From: Lawsonibacter sp.
Lineage (GTDB): Bacteria; Bacillota; Clostridia; Oscillospirales; Oscillospiraceae
Direction: 5' to 3'
Length of the DNA: 25,530 nt
Assembly: GCA_022798155.1 (NCBI GenBank)
Contig: JAAWLY010000009.1
Span: 1 to 25,530 of the forward strand
Of the stretch, positions 1 through 6,971 are shown piece by piece; positions within the stretch are counted from its first letter, which is position 1; every line of letters begins with the position of its first letter. The position numbers and the translations under genes are program-made. A model generated the notes under the pieces. The model was not told the DNA's origin, ran no database searches, and saw nothing but the letters and a program-made list of their open reading frames with translations.

Positions 1-883
1 CAAGGCGATGATGATCAACAACGCCGATTGGCTGATGAAGCTGAACTATATCGAGGTCCTGCGGGATGTGGGGGCCTGCTTCTCGGTGAACAACATGCTC
101 CGGGCGGAGTGCTACAAACAGCGCATGGAGAAGGGACTCAGTTTCCTGGAGTTCAACTATATGATCATGCAGTCCTACGACTTCTACTACCTCTTCCAGC
201 ATTACGGCTGCAACATGCAGTTCGGCGGCGACGACCAGTGGTCCAATATGCTGGGGGGCACCGAGCTCATCCGCCGCAAGCTGGGCAAGGATGCCCACGC
301 CATGACCATCACTCTTCTGCTCAACTCCGAGGGCAAGAAGATGGGCAAGACCGCCAAGGGGGCGGTGTGGCTGGACCCTGCCAAGACCAGCCCCTATGAG
401 TTCTACCAGTACTGGCGCAACGTGGGCGACGGCGACGTCCTCAAGTGCCTGCGGATGCTCACCTTCCTGCCCCTGGAGCAGATCGACGAGATGGACCGGT
501 GGGAGGGCAGCCAGCTAAACACAGCCAAGGAGATCCTGGCCTTTGAGCTGACCAAGCTGGTCCACGGGGAGGAGGAGGCCGTCAAGGCCCAGGAGGCCGC
601 CAAGGCCCTGTTCGTGGGAGGCGGCGACATGTCCAATGTGCCCGCCACCCAGCTTACCGACGCCGACCTCACCGACGGCGCCATCGGCGTGCTGGACCTG
701 ATGGTCAAATGCAAGCTGGCCCCCTCCAAGAAGGAAGCCCGCCGCCTGGTAGAGCAGGGCGGGGTGGAGGTCAACGGCGAGAAGGTGGCCGCCGCCACCG
801 TCAGCTACACCGCCGGCGACCTGTCCGGCGACGGCCTGATGGTGAAGAAGGGCAAAAAAGTGTACCACCGGGCCCGCATGTGA
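1..883 (+). CDS. tyrS: Tyrosine--tRNA ligase, 3' part (5' end outside window)
   Basis: Class I aminoacyl-tRNA synthetase that charges tRNA-Tyr with tyrosine in the cytoplasm. The reading frame is open from the first bases, so the N-terminal part with the HIGH motif lies upstream of the window. Visible are the tyrosine-pocket region (QSYDFYYLFQ, then FGGDDQWSNM, the family's GGSDQWGN signature) and the KMSKS loop, present as KMGKT. The last ~70 residues form an S4 RNA-binding domain (KKEARRLVEQGGVEVNGEKV). It ends at TGA 881-883. The S4 domain and KMSKS-type loop make the family secure. A small unrelated gene follows 12 bp later on the same strand. Confidence 0.96.
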   Translation, partial: KAMMINNADWLMKLNYIEVLRDVGACFSVNNMLRAECYKQRMEKGLSFLEFNYMIMQSYDFYYLFQHYGCNMQFGGDDQWSNMLGGTELIRRKLGKDAHAMTITLLLNSEGKKMGKTAKGAVWLDPAKTSPYEFYQYWRNVGDGDVLKCLRMLTFLPLEQIDEMDRWEGSQLNTAKEILAFELTKLVHGEEEAVKAQEAAKALFVGGGDMSNVPATQLTDADLTDGAIGVLDLMVKCKLAPSKKEARRLVEQGGVEVNGEKVAAATVSYTAGDLSGDGLMVKKGKKVYHRARM

Positions 884-895
884 CAGGAGCTTGTT

Positions 896-1348
896 ATGGG
901 GCTTTCTTTGATTTTTTGCGCGGGCGGCCGGACCGAGGATACAAAGGAGATGCTGGAAGCTCTTGAAACGGCGGATTACCAGGCGTTAAACCAGCGAATG
1001 GCCCGAAAGGCGGACTTTTCTCTGCACCTGGTGCCCAGAGATTTACAGACCCTGTCGGAATGTGCGGCCGCCTTTTCTCCTCAGAAACCAGTTCCGTTCC
1101 GCGAGGGTTTGACCTGCTACTTTGATGCGGAGGACCGTGGGTTTTTCATCGTGTCTGAGGAGTGGGAGAAGTATTTTGCCGCCATCGAAATTAAGGATGC
1201 GGCCCCTCTGGCGGAAGCGTGGTATCAGGCCATGGGCTTGAAGGAATCGTTGCCGCCAGAGGCAATAGCCGCAGTGAAAGATTTAATTGAGTTGTGTCAA
1301 TATGCGGGGCAGACCGGACACCCGGTAATACACATCTGGATTGCATAG
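896..1348 (+). CDS. Hypothetical protein, 150 aa
   Basis: Not recognised. The ATG at 896 follows an AGGAG ribosome binding site at 885-889, only 12 bp after tyrS, so it may be cotranscribed with it. The product is a soluble acidic protein with no signal peptide or membrane segment. It starts hydrophobic (MGLSLIFCAGG) and is mainly helical-looking, with aromatic pairs in the centre (GFFIVSEEWEKYF). Base composition is lower in GC than tyrS. A second small protein follows 5 bp downstream, so the two probably form a pair. Toxin-immunity or accessory function would be a guess from size and context only. Confidence 0.7.
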   Translation: MGLSLIFCAGGRTEDTKEMLEALETADYQALNQRMARKADFSLHLVPRDLQTLSECAAAFSPQKPVPFREGLTCYFDAEDRGFFIVSEEWEKYFAAIEIKDAAPLAEAWYQAMGLKESLPPEAIAAVKDLIELCQYAGQTGHPVIHIWIA

Positions 1349-1353
1349 AAAAA

Positions 1354-1812
1354 ATGACTGAACTGAACCCCAAAATAAAAGACGCCCTGCTGAACATCAA
1401 CTTTGTTGAGCGGTATGAAAAATTATCCGCCCGTTTCAGTACGGCCAAAACACCGCCGGATGATCGCTTGATTTATATGGATGGGGAAGAAGTGATGGCG
1501 ATGATCCGTGCGGCAGGATATTCGCCGCGGTTTAACACCAGAGAGAAATTTTACAGAATCAAAGAGGAGTGCATCGGAAAATACACGTTTAATATCCACA
1601 TCATCCTGCGGTACGGCATTGCTGAACTGGTCTGGGTGGTGGAGGAGGGCGGCGTCCTGCTCCTTGGCGCTCCCTGGAGTACGTATTCCAGACGGTTGAT
1701 TGATGTGAACTACCGCATCAAAAATCCGGTTTTTGGAACATATGAGGATTTGGAAGAGATTTTAAAAATTGTATTCGAGATGTACGAGGACTTTAAGCGT
1801 GCTCTGATGTGA
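1354..1812 (+). CDS. Hypothetical protein, 152 aa (possible immunity-type protein)
   Basis: Not assigned to a family. The chosen ATG at 1354 lies 5 bp after the previous stop. An in-frame ATG at 1294 would give 172 aa but overlaps the upstream gene by 55 bp. Neither start has a strong ribosome binding site, so translational coupling is likely. The protein is soluble. A strand-rich centre (IIRLYG-like IILRYGIAELVWVVEEGG, then LLLGAPWSTYSRRLID) precedes an acidic helix (TYEDLEEILKIVFEMYEDFK). Small acidic proteins of this shape are common among polymorphic-toxin immunity proteins, but no toxin is visible nearby, so that role is only a suggestion. Confidence 0.72.
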   Translation: MTELNPKIKDALLNINFVERYEKLSARFSTAKTPPDDRLIYMDGEEVMAMIRAAGYSPRFNTREKFYRIKEECIGKYTFNIHIILRYGIAELVWVVEEGGVLLLGAPWSTYSRRLIDVNYRIKNPVFGTYEDLEEILKIVFEMYEDFKRALM

Positions 1813-1862
1813 TTGGGCGAAGTATATAGTCATTCCAGAATCGAAAAAAGGGGAGAGGCCGC

Positions 1863-2795
1863 ATGAAAAAGGGTTATTTCTACATCGCTGTGGCGGTGGT
1901 GATGTTCACCTCCTTCGAGGTTGTGCTGAAATTCATTGCCGGACAGATCAACCCGGTCCAGCTGACCCTGTGCCGGTTCACCATCGGCTTTGTGTTTCTG
2001 CTTCCGGTGGCCCTCCACACCCTGCGGAAGCGGGGGGAGTGGCTGGATGGCGGGAGCATGGCGTACTTTGCCCTGCTGGGCCTCATCGGCATCGCCCTGA
2101 GCATGCCCATTCTCCAGATGGCGGTGAGCTACACCGGATCCTCCGTCTCAGCGGTGATGTTCAGCTGTAACCCGGTGTTTGTCACCTTTTTGGCCTTTTT
2201 CCTGCTGAGAGAACCCATCAAGCCCCGGCATATCGTTGCCCTGGTCCTTGAGGTTGCGGGCACAGTGGTCATCATCAGCCCCTGGAACACCAAATTGAAC
2301 ATGACCGGGGTGGCGCTGGCTCTGTTGTCCACCCTGCTGTTTTCCCTGTACGGAGTGATGGGGAAGAAGAAGGTGGCCCAGTTTGGCGGGGCGGTGGTCA
2401 CCTGTTTCAGCTTCCTGTTCGGCAGCCTGATTGTGCTGGCCTTTATTCTGCTCACCCATATCCCGACGGTGGCCCAGGCTTTCCAGAGCGCGGGTCTGGA
2501 TAGCTTTGCCAATATCCCTGTCTTGGCGGGCTATACCCTGCAAAATCTGCCCTATGTGCTCTTTGTCTCTGTGGGTGTGGCGGGTATCGGCTTCTGCGCC
2601 TACTTCCTGGCCATGGAGTACCAGCCGGCCAGCGTGGTGTCGCTGGTGTACTTCTTCAAGCCCGCCCTGTCGCCCCTCCTGGCTCTGGCCGTCCACGGGG
2701 AGGAGATTTCCCAAAGTATGCTGATTGGCATTGTTCTGATCGTCGTGGGTTCCCTCTGCTCCATTGTTCCGGGAATTGTGGAATCCAAGCGGTAA
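1863..2795 (+). CDS. EamA-family (DMT superfamily) transporter, 310 aa
   Basis: Predicted inner-membrane transporter of the drug/metabolite transporter superfamily. The ATG at 1863 follows a purine-rich GGGGAGAGG site. The 310 residues hold about ten hydrophobic helices arranged as two tandem EamA repeats, roughly residues 5-140 and 150-300. The first repeat has the typical RFTIGFVFLLPVA and SAVMFSCNPVFVTFLAFFLLREPI segments. The second has AGIGFCAYFLAMEYQPASVVSLVYFFKPALSPLLALAVHGE. Length and repeat structure match the family. The substrate cannot be read from sequence; amino acids or other metabolites are typical. No terminator is evident before the downstream promoter. Confidence 0.9.
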   Translation: MKKGYFYIAVAVVMFTSFEVVLKFIAGQINPVQLTLCRFTIGFVFLLPVALHTLRKRGEWLDGGSMAYFALLGLIGIALSMPILQMAVSYTGSSVSAVMFSCNPVFVTFLAFFLLREPIKPRHIVALVLEVAGTVVIISPWNTKLNMTGVALALLSTLLFSLYGVMGKKKVAQFGGAVVTCFSFLFGSLIVLAFILLTHIPTVAQAFQSAGLDSFANIPVLAGYTLQNLPYVLFVSVGVAGIGFCAYFLAMEYQPASVVSLVYFFKPALSPLLALAVHGEEISQSMLIGIVLIVVGSLCSIVPGIVESKR

Positions 2796-2811
2796 AAATG
2801 TGGGTTGTCTC

Positions 2812-2842
2812 TTGACTTAAACCATACTTTATATGTTATAGT
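2812..2842 (+). promoter_or_regulatory. Probable sigma-A promoter for the DUF362 gene
   Basis: TTGACT (2812-2817) and TATAGT (2837-2842) are separated by 19 bp, or 18 bp if TTATAG is the -10. They lie in the AT-rich gap between the transporter and the 2875 start, ahead of a GGAGAGGG ribosome binding site. The long spacer lowers confidence. Confidence 0.5.
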
Positions 2843-2874
2843 TTGAATAGATTGACTGAGAAGGAGAGGGAATT

Positions 2875-4005
2875 ATGGAGAAAGCCAAGGTATATTTTAC
2901 CGATTTTCACACCCAGGCCTATGGCGACAGCCTGCCCACCAAGCTGCAGAAGCTGATGAAGAAGGCGGGTATTCAGGACTTAGACCTGGACGGCAAGTTT
3001 GTGGCCATCAAGATGCACTTTGGCGAGCTGGGCAACATTAGCTATCTGCGGCCCAACTATGCCCGGGCGGTGGTGGACCTGGTGAAGGAGTTGGGCGGAA
3101 AGCCCTTCCTCACCGACTGCAACACTATGTACCCCGGCAGTCGGAAAAACGCCCTGGAGCACCTGGAGTGCGCCTGGCAGAACGGCTTTACCCCGCTGAC
3201 GGTGGGCTGTCCCATCCTCATCGGCGACGGGTTGAAGGGCACCGATGATGTGGAGGTCCCTGTAGTGGGCGGTGAGTACGTGGACAAGGCCAAGATCGGC
3301 CGGGCTATCATGGACGCCGACGTGTTCATCAGCCTGACCCACTTCAAGGGCCACGAGATGACCGGCTTCGGAGGCACCATTAAGAACATCGGCATGGGCT
3401 GCGGCTCCCGGGCGGGGAAGAAGGAGCAGCACGCCAGCGGCAAGCCCAAGATCAGCCAGAAGAAGTGCCGGGGCTGTACCCGCTGCCAGAAGGAGTGCGC
3501 AAACGACGGACTGGTCTTTGACCAGCAGACCCGGAAAATGCAGGTGGACGAGGCCCACTGCGTGGGTTGCGGTCGCTGTCTGGGGGCCTGCAACTTCGAC
3601 GCCATCTACTTCACCAACGACAACGCCCAGGCGGCCCTGAACTGCCGTATGGCGGAGTACACCAAAGCCGTGGTGGATGGCCGGCCTCAGTTCCATGTTT
3701 CTCTGATCGTGGACGTGTCCCCCAACTGCGACTGCCACGCTGAGAACGATGTGCCCATCCTGCCCAACATCGGGATGTTTGTCTCCACCGATCCCCTGGC
3801 ACTGGACCAGGCCTGCGTGGACGCCTGTCTGGCCGCTCAGCCCTTGCCGGGCAGCCAGCTGGCGCAGCACCTGGCCGACCCGAAGTTCCACGATCACCAC
3901 GACCACTTCACTAACTCCACCCCGGAGTCGGAGTGGCGCAGCTGCTTGGACCACGCCGAGAAGATCGGCCTGGGCAGCCGAGCATATGAGCTGATTAAGA
4001 TGTAA
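2875..4005 (+). CDS. DUF362 domain protein with two 4Fe-4S clusters, 376 aa
   Basis: Predicted cytoplasmic iron-sulfur protein of the DUF362 family, whose precise reaction is not established. The N-terminal ~190 residues carry the DUF362 core (FVAIKMHFGELGN near 42-54, then LTHFKGHEMTGFGGTIKN near 154-171). Two ferredoxin CxxCxxCxxxC motifs follow: Cys198/201/204/208 and Cys229/232/235/239. The C-terminal third returns to the DUF362 fold, with a CDCH motif and ADPKFHDHHDHF. Length is normal for ferredoxin-containing members. The ATG at 2875 has a GGAGAGGG site 8 bp upstream. It has its own promoter and terminator, so it is probably a single-gene unit. An electron-transfer role is inferred from the clusters. 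Confidence 0.92.
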   Translation: MEKAKVYFTDFHTQAYGDSLPTKLQKLMKKAGIQDLDLDGKFVAIKMHFGELGNISYLRPNYARAVVDLVKELGGKPFLTDCNTMYPGSRKNALEHLECAWQNGFTPLTVGCPILIGDGLKGTDDVEVPVVGGEYVDKAKIGRAIMDADVFISLTHFKGHEMTGFGGTIKNIGMGCGSRAGKKEQHASGKPKISQKKCRGCTRCQKECANDGLVFDQQTRKMQVDEAHCVGCGRCLGACNFDAIYFTNDNAQAALNCRMAEYTKAVVDGRPQFHVSLIVDVSPNCDCHAENDVPILPNIGMFVSTDPLALDQACVDACLAAQPLPGSQLAQHLADPKFHDHHDHFTNSTPESEWRSCLDHAEKIGLGSRAYELIKM

Positions 4006-4009
4006 AGGA

Positions 4010-4042
4010 AAATCGCCTCTCTCAAAAGACAGGCGATTTTTT
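4010..4042 (+). terminator. Intrinsic terminator after the DUF362 gene
   Basis: A 9-bp perfect stem pairs AAATCGCCT (4010-4018) with AGGCGATTT (4031-4039) around a 12-nt loop, followed by a T run. It starts 5 bp after the stop codon. Confidence 0.85.
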
Positions 4043-4086
4043 AGTCGATATTGCTTTTTTTGAAAAAACACTGCAATGTTAACACG

Positions 4087-4103
4087 CGTTGCTTGCCGCA
4101 ACG
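4087..4103. promoter_or_regulatory. Candidate operator: inverted repeat over the -35 element
   Basis: CGTTGC (4087-4092), a 5-bp spacer, and GCAACG (4098-4103) form a perfect inverted repeat that covers the -35 box of the next gene. Its position suits repression by the XRE-type protein encoded just downstream. That protein binding here is inference. Confidence 0.45.
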
Positions 4104-4121
4104 GTGGTTCTCCCGTATAAT
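4093..4121 (+). promoter_or_regulatory. Promoter of the XRE regulator gene
   Basis: TTGCCG (4093-4098), a 17-bp spacer and a consensus TATAAT (4116-4121) lie 25 bp before the ATG at 4146. Confidence 0.7.
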
Positions 4122-4145
4122 AGCGGTGAAAGGGGGGCATCTTGG

Positions 4146-4655
4146 ATGCTAAGTGAAAATATCAAAGCAATCAGAAAATCTAAAGGACTTTCACAGGAGG
4201 AGCTTGCGGTCAAGCTGAATGTGGTGAGGCAAACGATCTCTAAGTGGGAACAGAGTCTGTCGGTACCAGACGCCGATGCGCTGATTTCCATATCGGAGGT
4301 ATTGGAGACCCCTGTAAGCACGCTGTTGGGAGAAACCGTTGTTGAGGCAAAGGCTGATGCTCTAAGCGTAATCGCTGAGAAACTTGAGGTCATAAACCTA
4401 CAGCTTGCGCAAGGAAAGGCGGCAAGGCAACGGGCGGTCCATTGGCTTTTTCTTTCACTGTGCGCAGTGATAGCAGCCATTTTTGCGGTTCTGATCGGCT
4501 TAAACAGCCCTTACCTGGGCTGGGATTACAGCGACCCTGAAATCGCAATTGCCGGAGTTATGTTCCACGCATTTGAGTGGCTATTCATTCGGATTGCACC
4601 GCTTGCCCTGATTGGAGCAGTCATTGGGGCTTGCCTCACGCAGAAGAAAGTGTGA
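4146..4655 (+). CDS. Membrane-anchored XRE-family transcriptional regulator, 169 aa
   Basis: Predicted DNA-binding regulator tethered to the membrane. The ATG at 4146 follows an AAAGGGGGG ribosome binding site; an earlier in-frame ATG at 4089 lies inside the promoter and is rejected. Residues 5-60 form a Cro/C1-type helix-turn-helix (KSKGLSQEELAVKLNVVRQT, then ISKWEQ and PDADALISISE). Residues 66-95 look like a helical linker. Hydrophobic segments follow at about 99-118 and 147-163. This HTH-plus-membrane-tail design is common in Firmicutes, often beside the genes controlled. An inverted repeat over its own -35 box suggests autoregulation. It faces the SdpI-like gene across a shared hairpin. 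Confidence 0.88.
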   Translation: MLSENIKAIRKSKGLSQEELAVKLNVVRQTISKWEQSLSVPDADALISISEVLETPVSTLLGETVVEAKADALSVIAEKLEVINLQLAQGKAARQRAVHWLFLSLCAVIAAIFAVLIGLNSPYLGWDYSDPEIAIAGVMFHAFEWLFIRIAPLALIGAVIGACLTQKKV

Positions 4656-4692
4656 GCTTGCCTGAAGTCTTTGAACAAATCTGAGATTAAGA

Positions 4693-4728
4693 TGCGGGCG
4701 GTGGTCCATTCTGAGTCCACCGCCCGCA
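4693..4728. terminator. Strong hairpin between convergent genes
   Basis: TGCGGGCGGTGG (4693-4704) and CCACCGCCCGCA (4717-4728) form a perfect 12-bp GC-rich stem with a 12-nt loop. It lies between the convergent XRE and SdpI-like genes and probably ends transcription from one or both sides. T runs on either side are poor (CAATTTAATTATT on +), so it may not be a classical intrinsic terminator. Confidence 0.65.
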
Positions 4729-4747
4729 CAATTTAATTATTCATCAA

Positions 4748-5095
4748 CTATGAGTCACCAAACTGATTTTTTAGCAGCAGGTCGATCATAAACACCGACG
4801 CGCAAAACAGCACCATCTGGCCCACGATGAGCCACAGCCAGAAGGAGGAATAATTTTCCCGGAACAGAACCATCAGCACGGCGCTGGCCCCGCCGCTGAC
4901 GATCCCAATGCGCAGCCACAGTCGGGCACAGTGGCGGTGGGCCGCCGTCCAAGCTTCCGGGTCCTTCCGGGTCAGCTCCGTGCTGTAGGCCAGGCCCTTG
5001 GACTGGTAGGGGGGAGGGGAAATCCTCCACATCAGGCCTACAATCAGCATGGCCGCCGGGGCCAGCATGACGACAATGAAATAAAATGTGTACAT
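4748..5095 (-). CDS. SdpI-like membrane protein, 115 aa
   Basis: Small integral membrane protein resembling the SdpI family, whose Bacillus founder gives immunity to the SdpC killing factor. The signature YSTELTRKDPEAW lies at residues 37-49, followed by AHRHCARLW, matching the family pattern of YST, K, E and W before the next helix. Hydrophobic segments lie at about 3-22, 58-78 and 86-107. The ATG at 5095 is chosen because GAGG sits 6 nt upstream; a GTG at 5107 would place that GAGG inside the gene. It lies directly after the frameshifted gene at 5108-5851 and is the last gene of the recombinase unit. Immunity function is inferred from family only. Confidence 0.75.
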   Translation of the reverse strand: MYTFYFIVVMLAPAAMLIVGLMWRISPPPYQSKGLAYSTELTRKDPEAWTAAHRHCARLWLRIGIVSGGASAVLMVLFRENYSSFWLWLIVGQMVLFCASVFMIDLLLKNQFGDS

Positions 5096-5107
5096 ATCAA
5101 ACCTCAC

Positions 5108-5851
5108 TTACCTTAAATTATAAAAATTAAAGCGATCCCGAAACAAAACGGTGGTGTCTTTTATTAACTGAGTTTTCATCTTATCTGACAAATGTGGATA
5201 ATTCAACGTATTCTGAATGTCCATCAGCCACTTTTCCACAATCGAATGCAATGGGATAAGATCAAAATAGGCGATACTCTCACCGCTCTTTTTGTACTGC
5301 TTCCGGTATTCGGAGTTTGCTTTACTCACATCCATCAGGTACTGCTTTACCGCTTTTATGTCCTCGTCACGCATCTCCGCCAGCTGGCCCTGCATGTATG
5401 TATTCATAACGGCCATACGTCGGTCAGTGTTGATCTTCTTGTGGCTCTCCATAAAAAATTTCAGCACATAGGTATCAATATCCGCTCTGATCGCCTCAAA
5501 GAGACCATCCAACTCCGCAGGAGCGTTTTGATCCGGTGCCAGCCGGTGTTGGCAGGGTAATGGTTCCTTCCGGTAATCAGCACGCCGATATCTGTGTCGT
5601 GTCCCACCGTAAACGAGGGTATCCCTTTCCAAGACTGATTATAGCAGGAGGCAGCCTCGGTAATGACAAGGGAGAGCCTTCCTTCAAAAAATTCCCGCTG
5701 GATTATGATATGGTCATAGATTCCATCAGGATTTTCACGACGAAAGGCGTAAAAGTTGCTGTTTCCCCCCCTCAAATGGAAAATCTGGAAGCTGTTCAGA
5801 CATATAAACTATCAGCTTCTTTTTGATGGGGATACATTTTTCAGTGGGCAT
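5108..5851 (-). pseudogene. Unrecognised ~247-codon gene broken by two compensating frameshifts
   Basis: Three frames join into one protein. The ATG at 5851 starts 1 bp after the recombinase stop, with AAGGTG inside the end of that gene as ribosome binding site. Frame one runs to FPFEGG and meets a G7 tract (- strand, 5765-5771). With six Gs the frame continues as GGNSNFYAFRREN. Frame two runs through GKD-like VGHDTDIGVLITGRNHYPANTGW to an A4 tract (5526-5529). With five As it continues as NAPAELDGLFEAIRADIDTY to the stop at 5108. The two indels cancel, so start and stop are in register over 744 bp. The family is unknown; the product looks soluble. Sequencing error, decay or slippage are all possible. 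Confidence 0.65.
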
Positions 5852-5852
5852 T

Positions 5853-6872
5853 TTATTCACCTTTTTCCTCTTTTCTAGGCTTTTTCTTTGCTCTGCCCAG
5901 CGGGTTTGCTTTGGCGGCGGCACGCAAGTCCTCGTTGTCCACGTGGGTGTAGATCTGGGTGGTGTTCAGGTGGTCGTGGCCCAGCACCTCCTGGAGAGTG
6001 CGCACATCCACGCCGTTTTGCAGCATGAGCGTGGCGGCGGTATGGCGCAGCTTGTGGGAGGAATACTGAGTGCTGTCCAGTCCGGCGGCGGCCAGGTGCT
6101 TCTTCACCAGCTTGTGAACTGCCGCCGTGGAGATGCGCCGTCGGTTCTGTAAAGTGACAAACAGGGCGTTCTGATCCACCAGGGTCAGTGTTTCCCGGTC
6201 CGTGAGCCAGTCCTCCAGAGCCTTTTGACAGGCGTCGTTGAGGTAGAGTATCCGCTCCTTATTGCCCTTGCCCAGCACCCGCAGCTGGTCGTCTCGAACA
6301 TCTGTTTTGTTCAGCCCCACCAGTTCGGAGATACGCAGCCCGCAGTTGAGAAACAGCGTTAAAATGCAGTAGTCACGGCTGGCATTTTTTCCGTCCACGC
6401 TGCTCAAAAGCTCCAGACTTTCCTCTAAATTCAAGTACTTTGGCAGGGATTTCTTCAGCCTGGGCGAGTCCAGATTCTGGACTGGGTTGGTCTCCAGCAG
6501 CTTGGCCTTGTTGGTGAGGTATTTATAGAAAGACCGGATGGTGGCCACTTTGCGGGCCCGGGAGGTGTTGTTGAGCCCGCGGTCCCGAGACAGATAGTTC
6601 ATGTAGGAATAGATGTCTGTCAGGGTGACATCCCGAACCAAAGCGAGGTCTGCGTCGTCAATGGAGATATCGTCCAGCGGAATATCCTTAGAAACCAAAT
6701 GTTTGTTCTGCTTGAGAAAACGGAAAAAGTTCCGCAGGTCTAAATAGTATTCGTCAACCGTTCGACGGGAATGTCCCTGGATGGTCTCATGATAAACCAG
6801 GAAGTCCCGGAGAATGGGCGGAGCCTCGGTGCGATAGTCCAAAAGTGCGTCATTTTGGGGTTCAGCCTCCAC
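5853..6872 (-). CDS. Tyrosine recombinase, XerC/XerD-like integrase, 339 aa
   Basis: Site-specific recombinase that would cut and rejoin DNA through a phosphotyrosine intermediate. An N-terminal SAM-like core-binding domain spans roughly residues 20-125. The catalytic domain shows all expected residues: Arg180 (NCGLRISEL), Lys202 (GKGNKER), His273 and Arg276 (HKLRH), His299 (GHDH) and Tyr308 (TQIYTH). It is about 40 residues longer than typical XerC, with an acidic N-terminal extension and a basic tail (AKKKPRKEEK). The start is GTG 6872; a stop codon lies directly before it in frame, so no earlier start exists. No good ribosome binding site is next to it. A perfect 34-bp inverted repeat abuts the start. 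A separate canonical XerD lies at 14309-15190. Confidence 0.93.
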   Translation of the reverse strand: MEAEPQNDALLDYRTEAPPILRDFLVYHETIQGHSRRTVDEYYLDLRNFFRFLKQNKHLVSKDIPLDDISIDDADLALVRDVTLTDIYSYMNYLSRDRGLNNTSRARKVATIRSFYKYLTNKAKLLETNPVQNLDSPRLKKSLPKYLNLEESLELLSSVDGKNASRDYCILTLFLNCGLRISELVGLNKTDVRDDQLRVLGKGNKERILYLNDACQKALEDWLTDRETLTLVDQNALFVTLQNRRRISTAAVHKLVKKHLAAAGLDSTQYSSHKLRHTAATLMLQNGVDVRTLQEVLGHDHLNTTQIYTHVDNEDLRAAAKANPLGRAKKKPRKEEKGE

Positions 6873-6906
6873 TCAGGTCAACAAAATTTTTATTTTGTTG
6901 ACCTGA
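6873..6906. repeat. Perfect 34-bp inverted repeat beside the recombinase start
   Basis: TCAGGTCAACAAAAT (6873-6887) and ATTTTGTTGACCTGA (6892-6906) are exact reverse complements around TTTT. There is no T run after it on the - strand, so it is not a normal terminator for ligA. Read as a recombinase core site it is 13-bp arms around an 8-bp spacer (6886-6893). It also spans the position where the recombinase gene's ribosome binding site should be. A role as operator, recombination site or translation-blocking hairpin is inference. Confidence 0.8.
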
Positions 6907-6971
6907 TGGTGTAGGCCAAATTGCCCGCCTGACGTCCCTCCTTTCTTGTCAGCGGTCTGCCCTTTTTACTT

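Noticed and set aside
2980..4140. A 386-codon open frame on the - strand
   Set aside because: Antisense to the well-supported DUF362 gene, with no ribosome binding site and no recognisable domain.
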